Source: Gaertneriomyces semiglobifer
Lineage: Eukaryota > Chytridiomycota > Chytridiomycetes > Spizellomycetales > Spizellomycetaceae
Direction of reading: 5' to 3'
Assembly (NCBI GenBank): GCA_025558075.1
Contig: JAHLKF010000019.1
Location: forward strand, 1 to 64,000
DNA: 64,000 nt
Shown here in pieces: positions 33,501 through 44,614 of this stretch (position 1 is its first letter; each line of letters starts with the position of its first letter). Both the position numbers and the translations under genes were made by a program. Under the pieces are notes generated by a model. It made no database searches and was not told the DNA's origin. It was given only the letters and a program-made list of their open reading frames with translations.

Positions 33501-35974
33501 GGTGCTTTCAACTGACATGGCGACTGGAAATTGCATGTCCAGTGTATGAGCGAAGAATTTCAGTCGCCGTTCCGCTTCACTATTCTCCGGGAAGAACTTC
33601 ATTTTAGTGGCACCGTTGCCGAGTGCAGCAAGATATTCCGGCTTTGCATATGCCAGAGTACTTGGACTTAAAGTCTCAACGTCGCTTGAATGCATAGAAA
33701 GAGCCTTTGTGGAACTGACAGATGGGGTTTGGTGCATACGATTTGCAGCATGAATGTTGTCAAGCGGGGCGATTCCCGGCGAGGAAGATAAGTTGCTTTC
33801 CGACCCTTTCTTGCTCAAACTCATGGATTCGATCTTGTGAAACGAGATGCGTTCTTTTTGGTCGGAGTTGATCAGATGGTCATCGTACAGCGATTGAACA
33901 ATGGCGTTCCATAGTTCGGCACAAAGCACTTGCGGATCGGCACGGTAGACGCTTGGGAGATCTTTGATTGCGAACACCCGAGGGAACAACTTTTCAGGCA
34001 AGTGTGCGAAAGTACGCTCCCACCAGACAAGACCGAAGAGGCGGAATGATGAAATGCTTAGCTGCAGCACCGAAGTGAGTATCAGCCACCATACGTAGCT
34101 GTCCAGGTAGAAGAACATCCCCAGCATGACAATTAACAGCAGGACCGCAATTTTTGAGACGACATAACAAGTGATCCATCCACCCACGGCGCATGTGTTC
34201 GGGTTCAGATTCCACAGCGCTTCCATGGCCAACGTCACTGCGTCGAAGAGGACAAAGTAGGACTCAATGAACTTGGCGATAAACAGCAACGACCAAAGCA
34301 CGATCGAGTACAGGCGTTGCTGTCGGGTAATGGGAGCGAAGTTTCGAATGAAAGTCGGATTGTCGATTTTGTTTTTGACCAGCGTCGTCGGGGGGACCAC
34401 CACTACAACAGCCAAACAGGTGGCATTGATGAGGACCGTCACGGCGGTGAGAATTTTGGCAAGGAACGTGGCATGATCCACAAAAAGAAGGTGCACAGCC
34501 GGAGCGATGCACGCGCACAGCATCGCAAAGTAGATAAGAAACCGCCGCAAGAGGATCTTTATGTTGCGCATGGTCGCCGGGATGAAACCGAATTCGGCCA
34601 TGGCGCCAACGACACAAGTGAACACACCAGTTGCCCCCCCTAGACCGATGAAAGTCCAAAGAACAGTAGCGGGAACCGCTCTCTTCGCATCGTCGTGGGC
34701 ATGTTCATATTCAAAATCGGTGAGCACGTACACGTCGAGGCCAACTCTGGTACGCCACGGTTGCCCCGGATTAAGCCAGATGATATTGACCATGATCGAC
34801 GATAAAAATACCCAAAAAAAGCCTCCCAACTAAAGGTACCCCTAAACATGAGACAATGTCCACTCGATCAGCCCGAAGTGAGAGAAACACGTACCAATGC
34901 CAATAAGCGAGTATAGTTGACCAACAGGTGCCACGCATATGCACGAGTCTCCTTAAATGTCTTTCGTAGCGACTTTTCCCAGTCGACACCATCAAGCGCA
35001 GCCCAGCGGTGCTCTTCGGGAATATCTACTAACTTGCGGCCGTCCATTAATGTGATCGTGTTAATCCGCTCGGCCATCCAGAATGTCTCATTGATATCAT
35101 CGTATCTTTGTAGATGCGGGAACATAGTTAGCATGTGGGGTCGGAAGCGCGGTAATGCTCACACTCACGTAACGGTGCGGTCGTGATCGGCCTCGCGTTT
35201 AACCAACGTATTGTTTACATTGTGGTTGATCTGTTCACAATGATAACGGTAAAGTGGTTTGAGCACTTCGAGGTAGTAGCTGGGTGCCATCTTCGTGGGA
35301 TTCTCCGGGTTGGCGTTGGAAATATATTCATGAGCCGTTTTGAACATATAGCACATGAGCTCTGGCATAAGGCGCAAATTGCTTGATTCAACCAGCAGGC
35401 AGAGATAAATGCCCAGCTGTTGTATTTTCTCCTGCAACAGTGTTGATGTTACTATGTCATCTACAAGCCGAGAGTGCGAAAGTCGAACGCAACTTACCGC
35501 GGTTTTGATTTTCTTATATTTACTTCTGAATCTGCGCTTGATCAACCTTTCAGGCGAAACGGCCTCCACGTCATTCACATTCCCCTGACTATCCTCTGGG
35601 TGTCGTAAAGCGGCGGATAAATACCATTGTCGGTAATTGGCGTACTTCCCCGCGATATAGTCGACATGCAAACTTTTAATCGCGTCCTTGACCGAATCAT
35701 TCAATCGCGGCGCTCGGGATAGAATCTGACTCTTGAGAAACTCTCTGGCGTTGATGGCGGCATCTGGCTGAAAGCCAAGAACGATTTGTACACGACCAAA
35801 GATCTCGTCCAAGCCAATCGATTTGAAGATGTCGTCCGCCTCGTCTGGAACGCCTGTGCTCGTTCCGTCGCTGTAGTTAGCGTCGGACAGCTCGCTTGCG
35901 AGAGAATCTCGCGAAAGGGTACGGTAGCTCTCCCAAGGGGAAAGAAGCGGATAGGGATTTGTAGTTGGGGTCAT
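30528..35974 (-). CDS. 1,3-beta-glucan synthase catalytic subunit (GT48, FKS type)
   Basis: Exons 35974-35498, 35431-35169, 35105-34895 and 34829-30528 join in frame to 1750 aa. The N-terminus carries the FKS1 domain with YDDINETFW, and is followed by a first membrane block. The GT48 catalytic region begins near residue 755 (LSVLIPHYNEKILL) and includes LRVVVDMQRYQQF, VGLREHIFT, LHYGHPDFWNAVFMLPRG and LHLNEDIYAGM. A second block of many helices closes the protein (NLAWWDGRWY). The enzyme makes the beta-1,3-glucan of the wall at the plasma membrane from UDP-glucose, normally with a Rho GTPase activator. The first intron is 66 nt with no in-frame stop, so retention would add 22 residues. The segments matching echinocandin hot spots 1 and 2 differ strongly from the yeast enzyme (see findings). 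Confidence 0.95.
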
Positions 35975-37275
35975 GATGCCGCTTGTTCGAGCCTTTGATC
36001 GGCCCCAAACAGAGAGAGGGTTGAGTGTATCCGCACCGAGAACTTTAATGCGGCTGTCTAGTCCTACCGGCCCTTTTGTTTAAGAGGACAGCAGCAGATG
36101 TGTGAGCCCGTCTCTGGATCGATCTTGACAGGTAGGGCAACAAATCGTGCAGGGACGCAGGGCCTCCCGCCAATTGTGTATGGGTAACTAGCTAGTCGGC
36201 GGGTATTGACAATGCTTGTATGCGCTTCAAAAAATGCACAGATGGAAACGAAGGGCACCAACGATTGTTGCCGAAGGGACGAGCCCTTTTCTAGACACTG
36301 GGGCGAAACCAGGCCCTTTTTGTCAGAGACGGCATTGCAGTGCAATCAGCCCATCGTATCTGTCAAATCCCATTTATCAGATATTCTCATCTGGCTTCCG
36401 CGCCTTGACAGAGCTGAATTCGCCCGCAATATACAGAGATGTGATTGGTTTGAGCATCGAAGGGCATGAGAAAACGAAGAAAACGGGCACCAGTGACGCT
36501 ATCCACATTCATCCTGTAACACCTAGGAATTTCATCCATCAAAAAGGGGAACTCCGGAAGGGGCTGTCGAAGAGATAAAGATGTCCTGCTTGCTGCTCGC
36601 TCATCCCAGTCAAGGGCTGGACGCGGTCGCGTTCTGACAGCGACGCTTTCGACAGGCGAACCGCAGCGGCCACGGACAGCCCAAGGCGTCATCCGGCAAC
36701 AAAAAATCAAGCGAAATTCAGTATTGTCAGCCGCCTCCAACTCTGTTCAATGCGAAGGTCTTTGTTCTAACATCGTGAAGCTGCAGACATGACAGAACCC
36801 AACACAGCCATTGCATTCATTTCCAACGCTAAAATAGAATCGGCTGGGCAAATAAACAAGAGCAACATAAAGATACTCCGTTTTCTCACGGCGTAGACTG
36901 CATACTTCAACAACGCATATCCTTGAGCGCTGCCCGCTGCCATACCCGCGACCTTTCAATGCCTCTGCGCGTCAAACAGCTGTCAATGGATAACGTAATT
37001 CAGTAAGCGATAAGCAAAAGTAGCGTAACCCTGACACCGACGCGAGGTCGCGCTGCCTCGACTCGAAACGAGGCAAAGATCAACGAAAACGAACCGAATT
37101 CAACGAAAACGAAGGACCTGTGGACGACGAAAAGGGAGCAGCAACAGCAGCAGCGAACGACGACGGCCAACATAGCGGCGGCAAGGACGACAACAACTTC
37201 CCAGCCGGACTGGAAGCTAGCGGTTGATTTGAATTTAGTGTCCCTTAAAGCGCCTGTGAGCAGAACGGGCGCGGG
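35975..37275. other. 1.3 kb divergent promoter region
   Basis: No gene recognised between the starts of the glucan synthase (-) and the Caf120-like gene (+). Near the right end is a short direct repeat, CAACGAAAACGAA, at about 37081 and 37101, then a purine-rich CAGCAG/ACGACG tract (about 37125-37195) in the probable 5' leader of the Caf120-like gene. Confidence 0.55.
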
Positions 37276-40200
37276 ATGTCCTTGTTCTCTGAGGATGAGC
37301 TTTCACGCTTATATGACAACATTGCCACGAAATCCTCAACAGGACCTGTATCTACTGGAGTGAGGACTGGTAAGCACGATGAACGGTTGTCCCATCGAGG
37401 GCTCACCAAACTGACCTGTAGAACTCTCAGCCGCGAAGCAAAACAATTCATTTGACTCGTCGTCAGAAGAGTCTGCGTCTGACGACGCGACCTCTTCGTC
37501 TGGTGATGAAGTGCTAAACAAGCCTTCACCGGTGTCACGAGCTCATTTGCGTCCTGGCCATGCACCGAACCGGACAACTAACCCGCCCCAGCCCGCCCTC
37601 CGTGTGCAGGACATCCGCCCCTCGCCTGCATCAACGAATCAGCCACGAATGTCTATAGAAACAGGAGCAATAAAAAGATTGAATGGATCGCGAGAACAAA
37701 AGTTGCAACCGGAAGCATCTCTGCAGCCACCACTTCGTACTTCCTCTTCCGATGGCTCGCTATCATTGAAGCTTGAACCACCTCCCCGAAGGTCTTCGCA
37801 GTTCGCATCTCAAGGCGGCCCCCAAGTCGCAGCACCTGCTGGATCTGTAATATCTGCAACACCAGCGTCAACAAATGTTGTCGCACCAAACAAGACGGCA
37901 TCGGTCAGCGAACGCGATTATGGCGTCAGACCCGACTTGGCTGCACTTCGCTCTCTGTTGACGACGCTTTCGAGCAAGAAGTATGCCTCTGGCTATCTGT
38001 ACAAGAAGAATGAACTCAATTTTCACGGCCGACCACTGAGTACCCAGAGCCCCCCTGAATTTCCTGGTGACCGGAATGGTGATTGGGGCAAATGGTGGGC
38101 AGAACTACGCGGTACAAAGTTAAAACTATGGAGAGTACCTGACCACATCATTGCGTTGACTTATAATCCCAAGCCTTCCGTTGAGAAAGTTTTGCGCCTG
38201 GAGCTTGACCCCTCGCCGTCAACGATTGCTGCAATCAAAGCTACAACGGCTCGACCGGTTGTGATAAGCATTAGGGAAGCTGTTACAGAGGTACTTCCCA
38301 ACTCTTTTCAGATTAAACATGGTCCCGGTTTAGCCACACCCCCGCCTATACCTTTCACTTCATTGTTAGCTCTGTCTACATCTGGCTCAAACCTGTTTTA
38401 CATGGCCACTCTTTCGACCATACAGTGCAATACTTGGGTGGCTGCGATTCGATTGGCTGTGTTCGAAATGGCTAAACTCGACGAACTGTTGACGCTCCTA
38501 CTGTTACAGCGATCTGCTTGTGTCCCGGCTTGGAAAGAGCTTGGAATTAGCCCGCAAAGCACCAGATCATATAAGGGTGATGTGAAATTCAGTGGTATTG
38601 TAGAAGTGCGATCTACATACGCTACAAAATGGAAGGCATACCACGTCGTCGTGAAGCGTAGCTCCGGTAAAGGAATTGGGAAGAAATTGTTCGGTGGTAA
38701 AAAGAAGTCCTCTTCATTAATTCCGGACCAATTGGAACCCACGAAGCGGCCGAGACTGACGTTTTATGAACCAAAAGCGGATATAAAAAAAGCCGAGCCT
38801 ATATTTGTTTTGGATCGGATTGCGGCGGCACACATCTTGTGCCCTGACGCTTTGGCGGCAGTGGAGAAAGAGGAGGCCAATGTGCTTCATATGGAAGGCG
38901 CTATCGTTTCTGCGGACGGCACAACTGAGGTCTGCGCCGCCCCGGGCGTTGCTCAACCGGGATTGGCATTGATTGGGACGCAAGGGTTTGGGTCAGCGGC
39001 CGACGATCCCATTCTTTCATTCCTTGCGGGGCAAGATACCCGACCAGCTCCACACTTCGTACAGATAAGAGTTGCAAGCGCCGCGGAAGCCGCGCGTTGG
39101 GCTATCGCTGTCCGAGCCGCGTTCAACCTGAACACTGACGTAGTGGAGCTTGACAAACAATTATCAGACGGGGAAGTAGGTATCACTACGCGTGTCACCA
39201 ACGGCAATGCATCCGACTCTGGATCGGAAACAGACCCTACTGCCATTAGCAGCAATCCCTTGTGGGGATTACTTTATTTGTCAACCGAGGAGGTGGCCGG
39301 GCTGAATATGGCAGGAGAATACTATCCGTCTGTCAGAGACCGATACGCGGAAGTACTGGAAGATAAACGTAAAGCACGACGGGGTGGCTTTCTGATGCAA
39401 TGGAATGACGCAGTTGTTTCAGGAGAGGACGGCCGGCGAGAGTATGAGGTTTGTGAAGTTGAAAAGAAAACGGCAGAACTGGTCGATTGGGTGAATAAAA
39501 TCGGCTCAGCCGCAACTTCTGACCGCGTGGAGACTTCCTCCAAAGACATCTCCGTTGAAGAAAAAGCGGAACCAACAAGCTCGGACCTTGCTTCGTCAGT
39601 CGCTGAGGACTCGCCACTCAAAGATGGAGACAATGGATTGCCGACAGTTGTCGCCACATGTGGCGCTGCATCACTTGCCAGCGCGGCAGTACATTCTGAG
39701 AGTACTCCAAAAAATCTCTCGGGTCGAGATATAGGCGATGTAGCTCAACCCACGTCTGTCGCCCAAGAACACACGCAGCCACCAATACCGCCACTGATGC
39801 CAGCCATGGTAGTACCTATGCCCGTGCTACAGGCCAACGGCCAGTGGGCATGGCAATACGTGAACGCAGCCTCTTATAGTCAAGAAGCGCAGACGGGCGC
39901 TATGGGAGCTGTACCACAGACTCACGAGCACTCCTCGGATGTCTCCAGTAGCACTGGAGAGGGTAGCGAAAGTGACGAGACGGGCTCGGACGATGAATCG
40001 AGCCCACTCGCTGTTCCTCCTATGGCTGTGCCTTACCCACCTGGCATGCTGCCAATGGCAGTACCCCCAATGGCGGGCCTGATGCATCCAATGAGTGGAG
40101 CAGTGAGTGTCACAGAGTCTTCCGAAAGCGAAAAGATGGGCAATTCAGGTGATAGGCCTGGCAGCCACAGCACGGACGGGGAAAGTAGCTCGGAAGAAAG

Positions 40201-42133
40201 CGAAGGCGATGAAGGCATCGCTCAACATACCAGTGGAATACCAAATATGAATATGATGTCCGGTACCGTTCCCATGATGATGATGCCAGGGGGGCAAATG
40301 CCAATGATGCCAGGGGCGCAAATGCCAATGATGATGGGCCCAAACGGCATGTTCATTGGTGCCAATGGTATGCCGGTATCTTTTCCAGCTCCGGCCCCAC
40401 ACCCGTCAATTTCTGACCATGTCGAGACGGGTGAGATCATCGCAGAACCTCAACCAGCAGGTCAAGGTGAAGAGTTCAATCTTTATGCGCCACACTCTCT
40501 CCTTGGCCAATTGGATGACCGAGGTAAGAATATGCCACGCCGGCCTGGACCCCTGATTCACCTAGCACCAGACGAATTGGAGGAGCAAGCTCAAAAGCTA
40601 GCTAAGGGCGCAAATGCTATTTCAGGACAATCGGCTGTGCTGCCTCAACAAATGAGCGGACATGAAGGTCCTTTATTGGGGAGGGTTGGAAAGGAAGAGC
40701 GAAAGCCAAAGGTCGTCGGTGGATTATTGGCAGAGGTAGACCGAAGAGAAAAAGAAAAAGAAATGTTGAAAAAGATGGGTATGTACCGTCCTCAGGCAGT
40801 GGGATCCTATATCCCTAGTTATCTTCGTGGTAAAGTCAATCCGAACGATCCCCGTACGTCCTTGATGATGGGCCCTCAAATGGCGATGGGCATGGGCCCT
40901 CAAATGGCGATGGGCATGAGCCCGCAAATGGCGATGGGCATGGGCATGCCACCTATGGGTGCGTACCCTGCGCAACACTTTGGGTATCCAGCCATGATGC
41001 ACGGCGCGGCAGGTCCTTGGGCCAATCCTGTGGGAATGGGGCACCCTCCATTCGGCTACCCTGTGAGTGAGTTTGGCGACGTCTATGAGGACCCTGCTAC
41101 GGCTGTGCGGCGCGAAGAATTACGCCTCCAGTGGTTAGAGACTGAGAGAGCAAAGGAACGTCAACGTATGCAAGAACGACAGCAGCAATACTACAACCCC
41201 GATGTGCTGCATCCGATGATGCGTCCAGCCGGAGCACCTGGTGGCGTTGCCGGGCCCTATCCGGCTAACCCCCAACAGTTTATGTGGAAGCGAGAGCAGT
41301 CCTACTCTGGAAGCTCCAGTCATTCTGGGCGGAAAGATGTGAGATATGAGTCAGAGAAAGATTCGCAACGCACCGCCGAATCCGAAACAAGTGGAACTGA
41401 GGGCAGCGAAGAGGAATCGGATGACTCGGAGAAGCCTGTGCCCGTTATCAAGAAACAGGTTGAAAGAGATGCAAGCAGTGATGCGACTGACACTAGTGAC
41501 GACGTTCTAGGTGGGTCGCATGGGCCATCTACAAGCAAATTAGGTGCCGCTCCAGCGAAACCTAGGGCCGGACAGGTACCCATGCGCGGCCGCAAGGACT
41601 CTGACACTAGTGATAGCTCAGAATCAGACTCGAGCGATGATGCGCCTTTGGTCTCCAACCTGCGCCCCGTTGCCCAGCCCGCGCAAGGCTACCCCAGTCC
41701 GTATGGCTTTCGAGGGCCTCAATCTTATGGCATGTATCCGCAAGGGCCCATGTATCAGTACGGTGCCCCTACTGGATACAACCATCCAGCGGGCTACGGG
41801 CTTCCTCAGCATCCGTTACCACCTTCTGTTCAATATGCCCTGTCGTCGCAGCGAGCGCCTGTACAGCCACCATATGCGGCGAAGGCACTGCCGGATAATG
41901 GCCGGCGCAGAAAGAATGGGGAACGAGCCGCCAAGAAGGAGGCAGTACGAAACAAAGGCCGACGTCGCCGAGAGAAAGCTAGCGATGAAGGGAGTGTCAG
42001 CGAAACTGACAGTGAGGTTAATAGTGATGTCGGAAGCGAAAGTGGTAGTGAGAGCGATAAACCACGGCGGCCATCCAAAGGCAAGGGCAAGGCCAAACGT
42101 CGCACCAAGAAAAAGGAAATCTCAAAGAAATGA
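37276..42133 (+). CDS. Caf120/Skg3-like PH-domain protein
   Basis: Exons 37276-37369 and 37422-42133 join in frame to 1601 aa. After an acidic Ser-rich start, a PH domain begins near residue 220 (SGYLYKKNELNFHG, then DWGKWWAELRGTKLKLWRV), followed by a second PH-like half (WKAYHVVVKRS). This arrangement matches Caf120 and Skg3 of yeast, which associate with the CCR4-NOT complex and the bud neck. The rest is disordered: Met/Pro-rich tandem repeats (PQMAMGMG), many SDS/SES acidic serine clusters, a short charged helix ERAKERQRMQERQQQ and a Lys/Arg-rich tail. The first intron joins codon 32 (G|AA), and the ATG is the first in the transcript region. CCR4-NOT involvement is family knowledge, not shown here. 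Confidence 0.85.
40871..40942 (+). repeat. 24-nt tandem repeat, three copies
   Basis: Copies at 40871-40894 and 40895-40918 are identical; the third at 40919-40942 differs at the start. They code for the PQMAMGM(G/S) units of the Caf120-like protein. A related 24-nt duplication coding PG(G/A)QMPMM lies near 40288-40335. Confidence 0.85.
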
Positions 42134-42480
42134 AAACAAGTTCCCAATCACAGTAGTCAACCGATCTCACAACCATACAGACTTAGACATTTCATCCTTC
42201 AACTCACCAACCCCCGGATACGAGACGCAGTGGCAGTAGATACATTCTCATGTACATAATATATGCATTTATATATAGTTTTTGTAGTGCATTCCGTGAT
42301 TGTCGACGGTGTGCAGTCCTGGCTGTTCCTGGCGTGGTTGGTTCCCAGGCAACTCGCGTTTACTTTTTTGTTAAGGGCGCCAACACACAAGACCTTCAAC
42401 ACTCCGCGCAATCAACACTTGACAGTCTAGTAGATCTTTTCAACAGGTGCATCTATTTAAGAGTTACCGATTCTGGCATA
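42134..42480. other. Short intergenic, Caf120-like to EBP1
   Basis: Contains an AT-rich stretch (TATATGCATTTATATATAG near 42261-42279) likely in the 3' region of the upstream gene. No gene seen. Confidence 0.5.
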
Positions 42481-43804
42481 ATGGCTCCTGTTGAGAAGGA
42501 TCATGTTGACTCGGACACGGAGTTTGACGAGAATGAACTCACATCTGTGGTCGTCACAAAGTGCGTTGGTATTGCGTGTTCGGCCATCTTACACTGTTCC
42601 ACGCGCCGTTTCAGCGTCTAACTGCTATCGTCCAACTCTAGATACCAGACTGCTGCTGATATCGCCAACAAAGCATTGAAGAAGGTACTCGATGCTATTG
42701 CTGATGGCGCTAAGGTCACCGATCTATGCTCTCTCGGTGATAAGACCATCGAAGATCTCGCCAAAGGAGTGTACAACAAGGGGAATATCCTGAAAGGTAT
42801 CGCCTTCCCGACCTGCGTGTCACCCAATGCGACCATTTGCCATCTTTCTCCGCTCTCCAGCGACCCTGAAGGCGCCACTGTTCTCGCCAAAGGCGATGTT
42901 GTCCGGATAGAGCTCGGCGCACACATTGATGGATATATCGCACAGGTGGCTCACACTGTCGTCGTGGGTATGAGCAAAGACGATCCCGTGCAAGGAAGAC
43001 AGGCAGATGTTTTTGTAGCTGCGCAAACGGCTGCAGAAGCCGCTTTGAGATTGATGCGGCCGGGGAACACCAACATGCAAGTGACCGACATGATTCAGGT
43101 TGCTGCCGAAGATTTTGATTGTAAACCTGTGGAGGGCATGCTATCACATCAATTACAGCGGAACACGCTGCATGGAGAGAAGGAGATTATTCTGAACCCT
43201 AGCGAGACACAGCGGAAAGAACTACAGCCACAAACGTTCGAAGAGGGAGAGGTCTACACTCTTGACATTCTTGTGTCGACTGGAGCTGGAAAACCCAGAG
43301 CTCTGGAGACCCGCACGACAATTTTCAAGCGCAACCCGGACGTCACGTACTTGTTGAAGATGAAGACCTCTCGTGAGGTTCTCAGTCAGGCGCAGAAGCG
43401 ATTCGGCAACATGGCTTTCTCATTGCGTCACTTTGAAGATGAGAAGAAGGCTCGTATGGGAATTGTAGAGTGCGCCAACCACGGATTGGTGGCGCCTTAC
43501 CAGGTGTATTACGAGAAGGAGGGTGAAACGGTTGCTCATCTCATGTTCACCGTCCTGTTGATGTCAACTGGACCGTTGAAGGTGACAGGAGCCACTTGGG
43601 AGGAAGGCTCAGTCAAGAGCGAGAAGGAGGTGAAGTCGGAGCAGTTGAAGGAGTTATTGAAGCAGGCTGTCAAGAGCAAGAGCAAGTCCAAGAACAAGAA
43701 GAAGGTAAGAATCACTGAGAATGTTTTTTTAGTTGTTGGATTGCCTGAATTCTGATGATTTGCCGCAAACGCAGAAGGCCGCCGCTACCACCGAATCTAA
43801 ATAG
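42481..43804 (+). CDS. EBP1/PA2G4-like proliferation-associated protein
   Basis: Exons 42481-42560, 42642-43704 and 43775-43804 join in frame to 390 aa. The sequence follows the EBP1/PA2G4 family throughout: TKYQTAADIANKALKKVL, GIAFPTCVSPNATICHLSPL, GDVVRIELGAHIDGYIAQ, YTLDILVSTGAGKPR. The fold is that of methionine aminopeptidase, but the metal-ligand residues are not kept (for example IELGAHIDG in place of the first Asp motif), so it is a non-enzymatic member. These proteins bind ribosomes at the tunnel exit and rRNA precursors; the fission yeast form is Cdb4. The basic tail KSKSKSKNKKK matches the RNA-binding end of the family. The last exon is just ten codons including the stop, and reading into the second intron instead would give a different short tail. 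Confidence 0.93.
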
Positions 43805-44614
43805 TTGGAGACATGCGGGGAAGGAGGGATCTTTTTGGTCTGGATGCTTGCGATTTGTCTGTAATATAATATTCATAGGAATGGTATGCCTGTCACCGTT
43901 TGTTGATTCCATGCCATGTCTGAACATCCACCGCTCATGACGTCGAGCATGTATCACCATTCCCTACGCAATGCTTCACGACGAACAACTTTTACTATCG
44001 CCTTTGTGGCAGTCCAATCTTTCCGGTCGGAGATGGCCTTTTTGCGTAGAATAACTATCGGGAGTGTACGACCGCGTGTAGGCCATGATCACAACTAGTG
44101 ATAATACAAAAGTCCATCATCATACCCTTCGTCGCAAATCCCAGATCCATGCCGCCGGTGAAATGCAGTTATGCAGACCCTCTCTCGGAAGGGGGCGGGC
44201 AGAATATCACTCGGTCGTTCGGACGCAAAGTGGTCCCAGGCCAATGTCGCGTTGTGCGTCGCCATCAAAAAGTTCCCTGCTTCCCAGTCGCATACCGGAC
44301 GCACACAAGGATACTCGCCAATACGATGTGGGAGATACCGCTGTACCACGATGCTACAACAACGCCCGGCAAAGGGTACTCCGACTCCTTAGAGGAATAA
44401 GTGTCTGGCCAAGCTCAGACGCAAGAATGCAACCAGCAGTCATGGATTCCCTGTCAGTCTCCCCGGCCTGCAACATGTGGGACCTCATCCGAGTCGGCGA
44501 TGGGACGTCACACTGTGAAGCGCAGAGAAGTATAAAGAGCGATGGTCGAAATGATGGCTTCCAAACTTATACCGGAGGGTGCTAAGAAGGAGCTGTGTGA
44601 AGCCTGCGACTGCC
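43805..44614. other. Intergenic, EBP1 to chitin-binding chimera
   Basis: No gene recognised. Several overlapping open frames up to 166 codons (44085-44585) exist in all three forward frames, which is more likely chance in GC-rich DNA than coding. A TATAAA stands at 44531-44536. Confidence 0.5.
44531..44536 (+). promoter_or_regulatory. TATA box of the LysM-GH18-PLC gene
   Basis: TATAAA 84 bp before the ATG at 44615, in the expected core-promoter distance. Confidence 0.5.

Noticed and set aside
44085..44585. 166-codon frame before the chimera gene
   Set aside because: No domain, overlaps other frames in the same stretch, runs through the probable promoter.
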